Made by a program: the position numbers and the translations under genes | Part shown: positions 27,008 to 35,279 of the stretch, in pieces | How the letters are laid out: each line of letters opens with the position of its first letter | How positions within the stretch are numbered: position 1 is the stretch's first letter | The notes under the pieces: generated by a model | The model's database searches: none | What the model saw: the letters and a program-made list of their open reading frames with translations, nothing else | What the model was told of the DNA's origin: nothing | NCBI GenBank assembly: GCA_024401185.1 | Contig: JAKSLO010000003.1 | Coordinates: 1-56,723, forward strand | Length of the DNA stretch: 56,723 nucleotides | Direction of reading: 5' to 3' | DNA from: Bacteroidaceae bacterium | Lineage (GTDB): Bacteria; Bacteroidota; Bacteroidia; Bacteroidales; Bacteroidaceae

Positions 27008-28549
27008 ATGAAAAAGATTATTTTTACCTCAATGATGCTGGGCATTGCTACATTTGCTCAGGCACAGGATACATATTTCAATGATCAACTGACAAACAAC
27101 GCAGGTGATGTATATGGAAGCGCTCGATTTGTAGGTATGGGCGGTGCCATGGGTGCTCTCGGAGCCGATATCTCGACCATTAGCTGGAACCCCGCAGGTT
27201 TAGGTCTTATGCGCAAGAACGATGTTTCTCTCACCTTTGGTGCCATTTGGGACAAGGATGGTGTAGCAGGACTTCCTAAGGCTCACGGCACACTCGATCA
27301 ACTGGGTGGCGTGATGTCCTTGAACCTCGACGACGACAATGTGCCCTACGTTAACTTTGCCTTCAACTACAACAAAAAGAAGAACTTCAACAATGCCTTC
27401 GCCTTGCAGAATAATAACCTGGGTGGTCTTTCTCAGATGACCGGATTGGCAGACATGGCTGTGAATGGATATGATACGGACAATAACCTGGCAGGTGTGG
27501 CTGTAGATAACAAGTTCCTTGACAAGGATGACAATGGCAATTTCTACAATCGATATGCAGGAAGCGGTTACGCCTATACCCAGAAGACATGGGGTTCGCT
27601 CAATGCTTTGGATTTTAATATTTCTACCAACATCAAGGATCGCTTTTACCTTGGTTTCACCCTGGGTGTTGAAACCATGAATTATAACGGTCAGACAGAT
27701 TATTATGAGAGTAGTAAGGCTGTGGATAATGGTGCGTCGGGCGATTATTCCGTCTATAATGATCAGCAAGTAGATGGTACAGGCATCAATTTTAAGTTCG
27801 GTGCTATCGTTCGTCCTTTCGAATATAATGCCTTGCGCATAGCTTTGGCCATCGAGACACCCACATGGTCACAGTATAAGAGTTCTACCTATTGCACCCT
27901 TACCGACTGGGTTGACAATAAGGCATACACTCCGTATTACCCTGAGACCTACCTGGAGTATGCCGTACGCACTCCCTGGAAGATTCGTTTAGGTGTGGGT
28001 TCTACCATTGATCGCTATTTTGCATGGGATGTAGATTATGAGTATGCCAACTACAGCGCTACCAAGATGGGATATCCTGATTCTGGCATTGATGACTATC
28101 GTGGTTCATTGTTCAATAACACCTGGGACGTGGACATGAACGTCCAAACCGAGAATAACCTCAAGGCCACCCATAACGTGCGTGCCGGTATTGAAATCAA
28201 GCCAGTGGACAATCTTGCCTTCCGAGTTGGTTACAACTTTGCCACCTCAGCTTATAAAGAGAATGCCAGCTTTGACCAGCTGAATCTCAACAGCTACGCC
28301 ATGGATTATTCCACCAAGACCAGTTACCTGACATTAGGTGCGTTCAATTCTGTTACGCTTGGTATGGGCTATCGCTGGAAGAAGGCTTACCTTGATGTAG
28401 CCTACAAGCTTTCCAGCCAGAAGGGTGATTTCTATGCTTTCTATGAGCCAGCTAATACAACGGTTGCACATTGCCCCAACTTGCTCAAGCCTGTCAATGT
28501 AGATTTCGTTAAGCATCAGTTAACTGCCACTTTAGGTGTTCGCTTCTGA
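27008..28549 (+). CDS. Outer-membrane barrel protein (OmpP1/FadL or PorV-like)
   Basis: A 513-residue exported protein. The signal peptide is MKKIIFTSMMLGIATFAQA. GSARFVGMGGAMGALGADIS followed by WNPAGLG is the signature of OMPP1/FadL/TodX and PorV-type barrels. Alternating hydrophobic strands run to a C-terminal Phe (LGVRF), as expected for outer-membrane insertion. Likely roles are uptake of hydrophobic compounds or part of an export platform. An upstream in-frame ATG at 26990 is less likely than 27008. Confidence 0.85.
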   Translation: MKKIIFTSMMLGIATFAQAQDTYFNDQLTNNAGDVYGSARFVGMGGAMGALGADISTISWNPAGLGLMRKNDVSLTFGAIWDKDGVAGLPKAHGTLDQLGGVMSLNLDDDNVPYVNFAFNYNKKKNFNNAFALQNNNLGGLSQMTGLADMAVNGYDTDNNLAGVAVDNKFLDKDDNGNFYNRYAGSGYAYTQKTWGSLNALDFNISTNIKDRFYLGFTLGVETMNYNGQTDYYESSKAVDNGASGDYSVYNDQQVDGTGINFKFGAIVRPFEYNALRIALAIETPTWSQYKSSTYCTLTDWVDNKAYTPYYPETYLEYAVRTPWKIRLGVGSTIDRYFAWDVDYEYANYSATKMGYPDSGIDDYRGSLFNNTWDVDMNVQTENNLKATHNVRAGIEIKPVDNLAFRVGYNFATSAYKENASFDQLNLNSYAMDYSTKTSYLTLGAFNSVTLGMGYRWKKAYLDVAYKLSSQKGDFYAFYEPANTTVAHCPNLLKPVNVDFVKHQLTATLGVRF

Positions 28550-29238
28550 TGGTCGACAAGCATTATAATCCTGCCATTGCCTCTCGTCTGCGTGTTCTTG
28601 TGGACGGGCGGCAATGGTCTTTTATTACCCAGTACCTGTCCAAGCTGAGCAATGCCCAGTTTCGCACGGCAGGTTACATGTTGGGCGAGGAGTTTATGAC
28701 GCAATTGCCCGATGCTGACTTCTGGGCATTGGCACAGCACCTTGTGGAGTATGACGCCAAAGCCTTTCTCATCACCGTTCTCAAGAGTTGGGTTCGCAGT
28801 CAGTCAGGTCGTTCGCTCACACCCGTTCCGTCCTTCTTTCCCATGTTGCAGGGTAGGGAGGAAGATCAGCGCAAGACGCTCATGGTACTTCTTCCGTCAC
28901 TAACCTCTCCCGAGTTGGTACTGACGCTTGTATCTGCCATGGGCATCACACAACCCAGTGTGCGCATCAATGCCTACCTTCGAAGCCTTACTCCCACCAC
29001 AGCCTTTCTGCTCACCAAGACGTTGCAAGAGGTGGAAGACGATCGTCCGCTACTAATCCGTACCGCGTCTTTCCTTGTCAAGCTCAACATGGACATCGCC
29101 TTCAATCTGGCATCCATGCTTTGCTCCCTTTTCAACCTTGAGGAAGTGAAAGGCACGTTCTCGCTCAAAGTGCAGCCATACGAATTGTCCTACCTTACTT
29201 CCGATTTCGAAGCGTTCAAGAAAGCGTTGTCTTTTTAG
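28549..29238 (+). CDS. Hypothetical helical protein
   Basis: A 229-residue protein with no family I recognise. It is almost entirely helical in appearance, with repeated amphipathic segments of about 35 residues that could be HEAT-like (for example DADFWALAQHLVEYDAKAFL and AFLLTKTLQEVEDDRPLLIR). It lacks a signal peptide and long hydrophobic stretches. Its ATG overlaps the barrel protein stop (TGATGG), so translation is likely coupled, and it may act in the same pathway in the cytoplasm. Confidence 0.75.
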   Translation: MVDKHYNPAIASRLRVLVDGRQWSFITQYLSKLSNAQFRTAGYMLGEEFMTQLPDADFWALAQHLVEYDAKAFLITVLKSWVRSQSGRSLTPVPSFFPMLQGREEDQRKTLMVLLPSLTSPELVLTLVSAMGITQPSVRINAYLRSLTPTTAFLLTKTLQEVEDDRPLLIRTASFLVKLNMDIAFNLASMLCSLFNLEEVKGTFSLKVQPYELSYLTSDFEAFKKALSF

Positions 29239-29360
29239 GACGGAATAATAATAATTCAAGTTTCGCAAGCTCAAATTGTGGAAGTTATGCGCCTTCGGCG
29301 CGGTAACTCCTCATAGTGGAACATGCGAACCTTTTGAAAGTTGAATAAAAATAATCTACT
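29239..29360. repeat. Dispersed palindromic element, family 2
   Basis: It starts with ATTCAAGTTTCGCAAG (about 29256) and ends with TTTTGAAAGTTGAATAA, which are inverted near-copies, and has a strong central hairpin GCGCC TTC GGCGC (29289-29301) followed by GGTAACTCC. Related ends or centres lie at about 70-121, 35066-35130, 39331-39366 and 48890-48966. Confidence 0.6.
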
Positions 29361-29777
29361 ATGGAAAAAATTAAAAAAGCATTGATGGATGCGAGTGATG
29401 CAATGGTCGCCAAGGCCAAGTCAATGAACATGAAAGGAGTGGTAGTTGCTTCGGTATTGAGCAAGCAATCCCAGGCAGATTGGTTGAGCGAGATGAGGGT
29501 AGTAGAGACCACGTATAATATTGACGAGAGTGGTAATGGATGGAACCTTGTTGCCATTGCCTGGTCAAAAGCTGGTGAGGTAATGGTATCGGGTGCCGAT
29601 AGTGGCAATCCTGAGAGAAAGTGCATGGTGGGTGAATTGAATTACACCGGTGGTGCCTACGATGAGTCAGAAAACTACAAGTATGCCTTTGCCTTCAGTG
29701 GTGGCATCTCCGAGGATGACTATATGGTGGCAAAACATGGCATCAACCATCTCAAAACCTTGTTGGGCGAAAATTGA
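29361..29777 (+). CDS. Hypothetical protein, possibly GlcG/HbpS-like
   Basis: A 138-residue soluble protein. ASDAMVAKAKSM at the N-terminus and the later AFSGGISEDDYMVAKHGI are reminiscent of the small GlcG/HbpS (DUF336) fold, but the match is weak. No signal peptide or metal motif stands out. It is a single gene between two noncoding stretches and the function is unknown. Confidence 0.7.
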   Translation: MEKIKKALMDASDAMVAKAKSMNMKGVVVASVLSKQSQADWLSEMRVVETTYNIDESGNGWNLVAIAWSKAGEVMVSGADSGNPERKCMVGELNYTGGAYDESENYKYAFAFSGGISEDDYMVAKHGINHLKTLLGEN

Positions 29778-30303
29778 CATTAAAGCCAGTCAGCATATCT
29801 TAGTAATGGTAAGATAATAACTTCCTAAGGTTCATAGTATGATTCCTTACTTCTGAGTTTATTGTTTTGCGATTATTTGATGACAGATGATTTAGCAGCT
29901 TCATATTGTTGAATTATTTCGTATAAATTCATTGGCAAGAACTTCATAGAGAATATCATAAAGATACAATTCCTATGTAAAACACACTATATCAAGTAAA
30001 TATATTGATTTTAGGCAGTTTTTGCTTATATGTTTCTTAAAGTTTGCGAATATAAGTTGCTTGATTATAACTTATTAAACTATAAGATTATACAGAAAAT
30101 TATTCAAGAAGTTATTACCAGAATCCTGTGTTCCTACTTGTTTCACATTAGTTTCACTCGATTGGCTTACGTCTGGCTTACGTCAAAACACGTAAGCCAG
30201 ACGTAAGCAAACTGTGTGAAACTCGAGCGCTCATAGTAGGATGATAAATGTATAAAAAAATGATTATAGGTTCTGCCCTAAAAGTCGGTTGCATTTACTT
30301 ACT
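29778..30303. other. Intergenic region with large palindrome
   Basis: No gene is seen in these 526 bases. The left part is AT-rich. At 30131-30240 lies a nested inverted repeat with a perfect 19-bp core. Confidence 0.6.
30165..30208. repeat. Perfect 19-bp inverted repeat built from GCTTACGT units
   Basis: Arm 30165-30183 (GCTTACGTCTGGCTTACGT) is the exact reverse complement of arm 30190-30208, with a 6-base loop. Each arm holds two copies of GCTTACGT. Flanking AGTTTCAC / GTGAAACT and TCCTACT / AGTAGGA pairs extend the symmetry outward to about 30131-30242. There is no T-run, so it is not a simple terminator. Confidence 0.9.
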
Positions 30304-30912
30304 TTAGCATGTCTCCTTCAATGCTTTGTTCAAGTCGGCCTCGAATTGTGCTGTGTTCTCGAACAGTATTGCATGCATACCAGCATTGAGAGCACCCTGA
30401 ACATTGATGGCTTTGTCATCAGTAAAGAGGCATTCTTCAGGATGCAGGTTGTACTTTTGGCACAAACGCTGATAGATGGCTATTTCGGGTTTGATGAGAT
30501 GCTCTTCCGACGAGATGACGCGACCGTCGAGCAAATGCAGTATGTCATACCTTGCGATGACTTTGTGCACCTCGCTGCACCAGTTGGTAAGTCCGTAAAG
30601 CTTGAAGCCTTGCTCCTTAAGCTTGCACAGCAAATCCTTCATACCTGGCACTTCGCCAATGACATATTCCTGGTAATGATCATAGAATAGCTGCAACTCG
30701 CGTTCCCATTGAGGATATTCCTTTTGGGTTTGACGTATCAGTTCGGCAAAAGGTACAAGTTCCTTATCGCACTTGTCAATAAAATCTTGTCCGCATACCA
30801 GTTTCTCAAACTCAGAGAGCTTCTCTTGACTGTCAAAGAATGTCTTTAGTACGGCTATGAAGTCATAGTCGATGAGTACTTTTCCAAAGTCGAATATCAG
30901 GTTTTTAATCAT
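30304..30912 (-). CDS. HAD family hydrolase (YihX-like)
   Basis: A 202-residue HAD-superfamily phosphatase. The nucleophile motif is IFDFGKVLIDYD (Asp8), where the usual second Asp is replaced by Gly as in the YihX/alpha-glucose-1-phosphatase group (DLGNV type). A helical cap follows, then LTNW with the Thr/Ser of motif II, a Lys in SSEEHLIKPE (motif III) and FTDDKAINVQGA (motif IV). The substrate is probably a small sugar or nucleotide phosphate. Confidence 0.88.
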   Translation of the reverse strand: MIKNLIFDFGKVLIDYDFIAVLKTFFDSQEKLSEFEKLVCGQDFIDKCDKELVPFAELIRQTQKEYPQWERELQLFYDHYQEYVIGEVPGMKDLLCKLKEQGFKLYGLTNWCSEVHKVIARYDILHLLDGRVISSEEHLIKPEIAIYQRLCQKYNLHPEECLFTDDKAINVQGALNAGMHAILFENTAQFEADLNKALKETC

Positions 30913-30957
30913 TGGTTTTCGTCAAATGTATTTTCGGCACAATTTGTTTTCTGACTA

Positions 30958-30965
30958 CAAAGGTA
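30958..30965 (-). promoter_or_regulatory. Candidate -7 box for the HAD hydrolase
   Basis: The minus strand reads TACCTTTG, 46 bases upstream of the ATG. Confidence 0.45.
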
Positions 30966-31072
30966 TGAAAAAGTTCTGAATAGTGATGGAGAAAAACGGG
31001 GTTAAAAATCGGCATTGAACGTGTTTTTTGCGTTTTCATGCGCATAATTTATTATATATGGATTAAAGATTG

Positions 31073-31080
31073 TATTTTTG
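31073..31080 (+). promoter_or_regulatory. Candidate -7 box for the two-component genes
   Basis: TATTTTTG, about 105 bases ahead of the histidine kinase ATG. A dispersed family-1 repeat (31091-31175) lies in the leader between them. Confidence 0.4.
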
Positions 31081-31090
31081 CAGTAAAATA

Positions 31091-31175
31091 GTAGTCCCCC
31101 TAACCCCCGACTTTTGACTACGGTCAAAATGTAGGGAATAATAGCAATGTAGAAACAACAACCTGTTATCTATTG
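31091..31175 (+). repeat. Dispersed element, family 1, copy A
   Basis: Starts TAGTCCCCCTAACCCCCGAC, holds a TTTTGAC/GGTCAAAA hairpin, then TGTAGGGAATAATAGCAATG, then an AT-rich end. Copy B at 32218-32320 follows the same plan, and shorter copies lie at 37440-37500, 37525-37590 and 50828-50880. Confidence 0.65.
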
Positions 31176-31184
31176 AAAACAACT

Positions 31185-32207
31185 ATGTCCGATTATAAAT
31201 CTATCTCAAGAGTGCTGCTGATAAGTTTGGTGTGTACCATCTTTGCCAGCTATCCCAATCTGCTCTTTCTGAGCAGCGATTGGCAACATGTGAGTGAAGC
31301 ATGCCGAGGTAGTTATATCAACAGCACCTTGATTCGCATTCTTCTATTCTGGGGCTTTACTCTCGGATTGCTGCTGTTCAACCAGCGAGTGCTGTTGTCG
31401 CAGGGACTCAAAGGACGTATCTTGCCAAACATCCTGCTCACGGTGGCTGCTTTCGGAGCCTACAAGGGCATCACATCGCTTATCTGCTCGGGATTCGACT
31501 GTCGCCCCATCATCCTTACGTTCCAGTTCATCGTAATGGGTATGATGGGTGTATTTCTGGGTTATACCGACCACTTGAACCGAGTGCGACAGAAGGCATT
31601 TGCCGACCGTCAGAAGGCAGAGGAGGAGTTGAAGTCGCTGAGAATCGAGAGTTTGCAAAGCCGATGCACGGCGCTGACCAACCAGATTAACCCACACTTC
31701 TTCTTCAACTCGCTGAACGGCATCAGCAGTTTGGTGCGAAAGAAGGATGACAAGCTGACCATCTGCTACATTGACCACCTGAGCGACATCTTCCGCTACA
31801 TCCTGCAGAGCGAGCACAAGGGACTTGTGACGCTTGAGGAGGAACTGGAGTTTGCCCGCTCGTTTGGTGAGGTGATGCAGGTGCGCTATGCCGGCAAACT
31901 GGATGTGTGCTTTGAGGTGCCCAACGAGTACATGCACCTGCAGATTCCCGTACTGGCGTTGCTGCCATTGATTGAGAACGTGACCGTGCACAACATGATT
32001 GACAGCGACCACCACATGAATGTGCTTATCAGCATGAACGAGAACAAGGAACTTGTGGTAAGAAACCCGCTCTTCCCCAAGCACTACAAGCAGGAGACGC
32101 ATGGCACCGGATTGAAGAACCTGGAGAAGCGTTTTGCCTTGCTTATGGATAAGCAGATAAGGGTAGAGAAGACAGCAGACGAGTTTGTGGTGACGATGCC
32201 ATTGTGA
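31185..32207 (+). CDS. LytS-type sensor histidine kinase
   Basis: A 340-residue membrane kinase of the His_kinase (PF06580) type. Four hydrophobic helices fill the first 125 residues, followed by a coiled coil (about 130-160), the phospho-acceptor NQINPHFFFNSLNG and the C-terminal ATPase motif GTGLKNLEKRF. The start is taken at the ATG at 31185; a TTG four codons upstream is possible. It is the first gene of a long block that runs in one direction to 55.6 kb, with its LytTR partner next, so it probably senses the signal that controls that block. The signal is unknown. Confidence 0.92.
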   Translation: MSDYKSISRVLLISLVCTIFASYPNLLFLSSDWQHVSEACRGSYINSTLIRILLFWGFTLGLLLFNQRVLLSQGLKGRILPNILLTVAAFGAYKGITSLICSGFDCRPIILTFQFIVMGMMGVFLGYTDHLNRVRQKAFADRQKAEEELKSLRIESLQSRCTALTNQINPHFFFNSLNGISSLVRKKDDKLTICYIDHLSDIFRYILQSEHKGLVTLEEELEFARSFGEVMQVRYAGKLDVCFEVPNEYMHLQIPVLALLPLIENVTVHNMIDSDHHMNVLISMNENKELVVRNPLFPKHYKQETHGTGLKNLEKRFALLMDKQIRVEKTADEFVVTMPL

Positions 32208-32217
32208 TAAAAAAGTA

Positions 32218-32320
32218 CGCCTCCTAACCCAAGACTTTTTACAAAGGTCAAAATGTAGGGAATAAGAGCAATGCTGAAATAACAAAATTGTTATATAGAA
32301 GTCAAGGTTTGGCTTTATAA
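32218..32320 (+). repeat. Dispersed element, family 1, copy B
   Basis: CCTCCTAACCCAAGAC, then TTTTTAC/GGTCAAAA, then TGTAGGGAATAAGAGCAATG and AACAAAATTGTTATATAGAA. It closely parallels copy A and separates the kinase from the regulator. Confidence 0.65.
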
Positions 32321-32331
32321 AAAAGTAGAGA

Positions 32332-33093
32332 ATGAAAGTATTGATAATAGAGGACGAAACGGCTGCCAGCGAGAACCTCATCGCCATGCTGCAAGAGATA
32401 GATGGCGAGATAGAAGTGCTGAAGGTGCTTGAGAGCGTTCAGCAAAGCGTGAGGTGGCTGAGCAGTAATCCGGCTCCCGACCTGATATTCATGGATATCC
32501 ATCTGAGTGACGGGTCGGCCTTTACTCTATTTCAAGAGATTGACGTCAAGACACCCATCGTGTTTACCACCGCCTACGACCAGTATGCCCTTGATGCCTT
32601 TACCGTGAACAGCGTGGATTATCTGCTGAAGCCAATCAAGACATCGGAACTGGCTCGTGCGCTCAACAAGTTCAAGCAATGGGGTAAGGCAGACGTAATG
32701 GCGTATCTGGAGCGAATGGTAAATATGATACCCGCCAAGAAGCAGGAGCAGGAGTATCAGTCGCTCCTGTTGGTGCCCGTGCGCGACAAGCTGGTGCCAG
32801 TGGAACTGAATGAGGTGGTTTGCATCTACAATACCGGTCGTAAGACGCAGATATACTTGCAGGACGGACAGGTGATGGTGTACAATAAGTCGCTCGACTC
32901 AATTGTTGCTACACTTAACCCCTCCAAGTTCTTCCGTGCCAACAAGCAGTACATCGTGGCGCGAAAATTTATTAAGGAAATAGTAATATGGTTTGATAGC
33001 CGACTGTTGGTGAGCATGCCCATAGAACTACCCGAACCCTTGTTCGTAAGCAAAAACAGGGCATCGGAGTTCAAGATGTGGATGACAATGTAA
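32332..33093 (+). CDS. LytTR family response regulator
   Basis: A 253-residue regulator. The receiver domain (1-120) has the acidic pair EDE at 7-9, phospho-acceptor Asp55 in LIFMDIHLSDGS and Lys in LLKPIKTSEL. The LytTR DNA-binding domain (about 150-253) has LVPVRDKLVPVELNEVVCIY and FFRANKQYIV. It pairs with the upstream LytS-type kinase. The polyferredoxin gene begins 28 bases later, so it may be in the same transcript and autoregulated. Its DNA targets are probably paired direct repeats, not identified here. Confidence 0.94.
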   Translation: MKVLIIEDETAASENLIAMLQEIDGEIEVLKVLESVQQSVRWLSSNPAPDLIFMDIHLSDGSAFTLFQEIDVKTPIVFTTAYDQYALDAFTVNSVDYLLKPIKTSELARALNKFKQWGKADVMAYLERMVNMIPAKKQEQEYQSLLLVPVRDKLVPVELNEVVCIYNTGRKTQIYLQDGQVMVYNKSLDSIVATLNPSKFFRANKQYIVARKFIKEIVIWFDSRLLVSMPIELPEPLFVSKNRASEFKMWMTM

Positions 33094-33121
33094 GACACCA
33101 GCGGTTAATAAAATTTTGTAA

Positions 33122-33817
33122 ATGAATAAAATAACAATATGCGCATGTTCATCGCGCACGTTTATCCGCAAGGAGACGGTAGCTCGACTGGCAGCGTCTG
33201 CCCAAAAGGCAGGTGTGCAGGTTGAACTGGTTGACGACTTGTGCGAGATGTGCGAGGACAAGGCAGAAGCCGTGCACGAGGTGGCCAAGAGCGTAATCTG
33301 TGCCTGCCATGTACGTGCCGTGAAGAGTTTGATGGCTTTTGTCGGCGAGGACAACGTGGAGCACATCGACCTCAGGGGCGATGATGCCATGGTGCGCACC
33401 CAGCTGGACGAGAAGATGGCTAGCGCATGGGATGGCGTGACCGAAGGGGAGATGGCAGAGTGGCTGACAAAGTTGGAGGCCATGCCCCGAAAACTGGGTG
33501 AGGATGCCTGGTATCCTACAATCGACAAAAACGTGTGCTGCGAGTGTGGCAAGTGCCTTGAGTTCTGTCCGTTTGGGGTGTATGAAATGGTGGATGACCG
33601 TATTCGCGTGGTGCATCCCCATCATTGCAAGAATAATTGTCCGGCTTGTGCCCGTACCTGTCCTGCAAGTGCCATCATCTTCCCCAAGTACGACAGAAGT
33701 CCGATAAACGGAGGAGAGGAACAGCAGGAGCAAGCCGTGCAGCTGGACACCAAGACGCTCTATAATGAAACCTTCCGTCAGAAACTGGCTTTGCGAAAGT
33801 TGAAGATAGAGAAATAA
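33122..33817 (+). CDS. Cysteine-rich 4Fe-4S ferredoxin-type protein
   Basis: A 231-residue protein in two parts. The first 110 residues have cysteine sets at CAC (7-9), LCEMC (about 40-44) and ICACH (about 60-64) in an arrangement reminiscent of HdrA-type N-terminal regions. Residues about 139-196 form a dicluster ferredoxin: CCECGKCLEFCP and CKNNCPACARTCP. It has no signal peptide, so it should act in the cytoplasm as an electron donor. It lies 18 bases ahead of the radical SAM gene, so feeding electrons to that enzyme is a sensible idea. The exact family is not known to me. Confidence 0.8.
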   Translation: MNKITICACSSRTFIRKETVARLAASAQKAGVQVELVDDLCEMCEDKAEAVHEVAKSVICACHVRAVKSLMAFVGEDNVEHIDLRGDDAMVRTQLDEKMASAWDGVTEGEMAEWLTKLEAMPRKLGEDAWYPTIDKNVCCECGKCLEFCPFGVYEMVDDRIRVVHPHHCKNNCPACARTCPASAIIFPKYDRSPINGGEEQQEQAVQLDTKTLYNETFRQKLALRKLKIEK

Positions 33818-33835
33818 AAGATATCAGAATAGACA

Positions 33836-35053
33836 ATGGCGCTGAAAGATTATACATCGATCATGAAAGTAGGATGGCGTGTGATGCGTCAGACACCTGC
33901 CAGATTGCTGTGGAAGTTTGCATGGAACTTTGGTTGGCGAAGCCTCAAGAACATGCATGCTTTCAAGAAGAGGCAGAAGCGTGGCGGCGCCTTCTTCCCA
34001 GCCTTCAACATGATATCGGTCACCGAGACGTGCAACCTGGCTTGCCGAGGATGCTGGGTAACAGCGGGAGGCAGAAAGAGTTTGACGCTGGAACAGCTGG
34101 ATGGCATCATCAACGAAAGCAAGCGCCACGGCTCATACTTTTTTGGCATTCTGGGTGGCGAACCCCTGATGTACAAGGGATTGATAGACATCTTCGTTAA
34201 GCATAGCGATTGCTACTTCCAGCTTTTCACCAATGGCACCTTGCTGGATGATAATGTGGCTCAGCAACTGCGCAAGGCAGGCAATGTGACGCCACTCATC
34301 AGCATAGAAGGCCTGGAGGAGGAGAGCGACAGACGACGTCAGCGCGACGAGGTGTACAAACGCACCCTGCGAGGGGTAAAGGCTTGCCGTAAGGCCGGCT
34401 TGATATTTGGCGTGGCAGCCAGCATCTGCCAATCCAACTTCAACGACCTGGTGACACGTGAGCACATACTTCGCGTGGCGAAGGAAGGAGCTGCCTATCT
34501 CTGGTACTACATCTACCGTCCGGTAGGTGCCGATGCCAATCCCGAGAATGCACTTACCTGGGAGCAGATACGACAGTTGAGACAGTTCCTGGTGGACGAA
34601 CGACGGAACTCTCCTGTGGTGCTTATCGACGTGTATTGGGACGACAAGGGCAAGGCCATGTGTCCAGGAGCCACGGGAATGAGTCATCACATCTCACCCT
34701 CAGGAGCGCTGGAGTTCTGTCCTGTGATACAGATGGCAACCGACTTCCTGAACAAGGATGCAAGCAACCTTTCGGCCTTATATGAGCACTCAAAATATCT
34801 TGCAGGTATGCGCCAGCAAGTGGCGGCTGCCACACGAGGTTGCATCCTCATGGAAGATCCACAGCTCATGGCCAAGATAATAGCACAATACCCTGTGAGC
34901 GAAACCACCACAAGGGCAACAGCCATGCAGGAGTATACCAGGATGTCGCACGTGCCAGGTCACGACATGGGGGACGATGCCATACCGGAAAAGAGCGGAC
35001 CCTATCGCTGGCTGAAAAAGAATTATTTCTTTGGATTTGGCGCTTATGGATAG
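33836..35053 (+). CDS. Radical SAM/SPASM-type protein
   Basis: A 405-residue radical SAM enzyme. The [4Fe-4S]-SAM motif is CNLACRGC (Cys66, Cys70, Cys73), followed by GGEP (107-110). C-terminal cysteines in CPGATGMSHHISPSGALEFC and later TRGC resemble a SPASM-like auxiliary cluster site. The basic N-terminus rich in Trp and Arg may associate with the membrane. The gene sits between a ferredoxin and an isoprenoid synthase/cyclase set, so a terpenoid or lipid substrate (compare HpnH, which modifies hopanoids) is as likely as a peptide. The substrate is unproven. Confidence 0.88.
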   Translation: MALKDYTSIMKVGWRVMRQTPARLLWKFAWNFGWRSLKNMHAFKKRQKRGGAFFPAFNMISVTETCNLACRGCWVTAGGRKSLTLEQLDGIINESKRHGSYFFGILGGEPLMYKGLIDIFVKHSDCYFQLFTNGTLLDDNVAQQLRKAGNVTPLISIEGLEEESDRRRQRDEVYKRTLRGVKACRKAGLIFGVAASICQSNFNDLVTREHILRVAKEGAAYLWYYIYRPVGADANPENALTWEQIRQLRQFLVDERRNSPVVLIDVYWDDKGKAMCPGATGMSHHISPSGALEFCPVIQMATDFLNKDASNLSALYEHSKYLAGMRQQVAAATRGCILMEDPQLMAKIIAQYPVSETTTRATAMQEYTRMSHVPGHDMGDDAIPEKSGPYRWLKKNYFFGFGAYG

Positions 35054-35279
35054 AGATTAATTAACTTCCGCCGTAGGCGAGCTGCGAAGCGGCAAGCCGA
35101 ACAGAGCTTGCGAAACTTGAAGAGATTAATTTAGAATCAATGATAGAAAGAAGAAACAATACAGAACAGTCACACACAATGATGAATGAAAGCATGCGGG
35201 CAGAAAGCCAAGATGTACGGATAATCGGAAAAAGATAAGTCGCTTTCAAAACTACAACTATGAATTTAATGTAAATGTA
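35054..35279 (+). other. Spacer with repeat-like sequence
   Basis: The gap before the isoprenoid synthase. It has a family-2 repeat end (GCTTGCGAAACTTGAAG at about 35107-35123) and a 32-codon frame at 35140-35238 with no recognised similarity and no strong ribosome site. No clear promoter is seen. Confidence 0.4.

Noticed and set aside
30165-30208. Terminator
   Set aside because: A strong stem but no T-run on either side, and it is almost 400 bases from the nearest upstream stop codon.
35140-35238. Small peptide gene (RiPP precursor) next to the radical SAM gene
   Set aside because: The 32-codon frame has no clear ribosome site, leader/core pattern or cysteine/aromatic core, so it is not listed as a gene.
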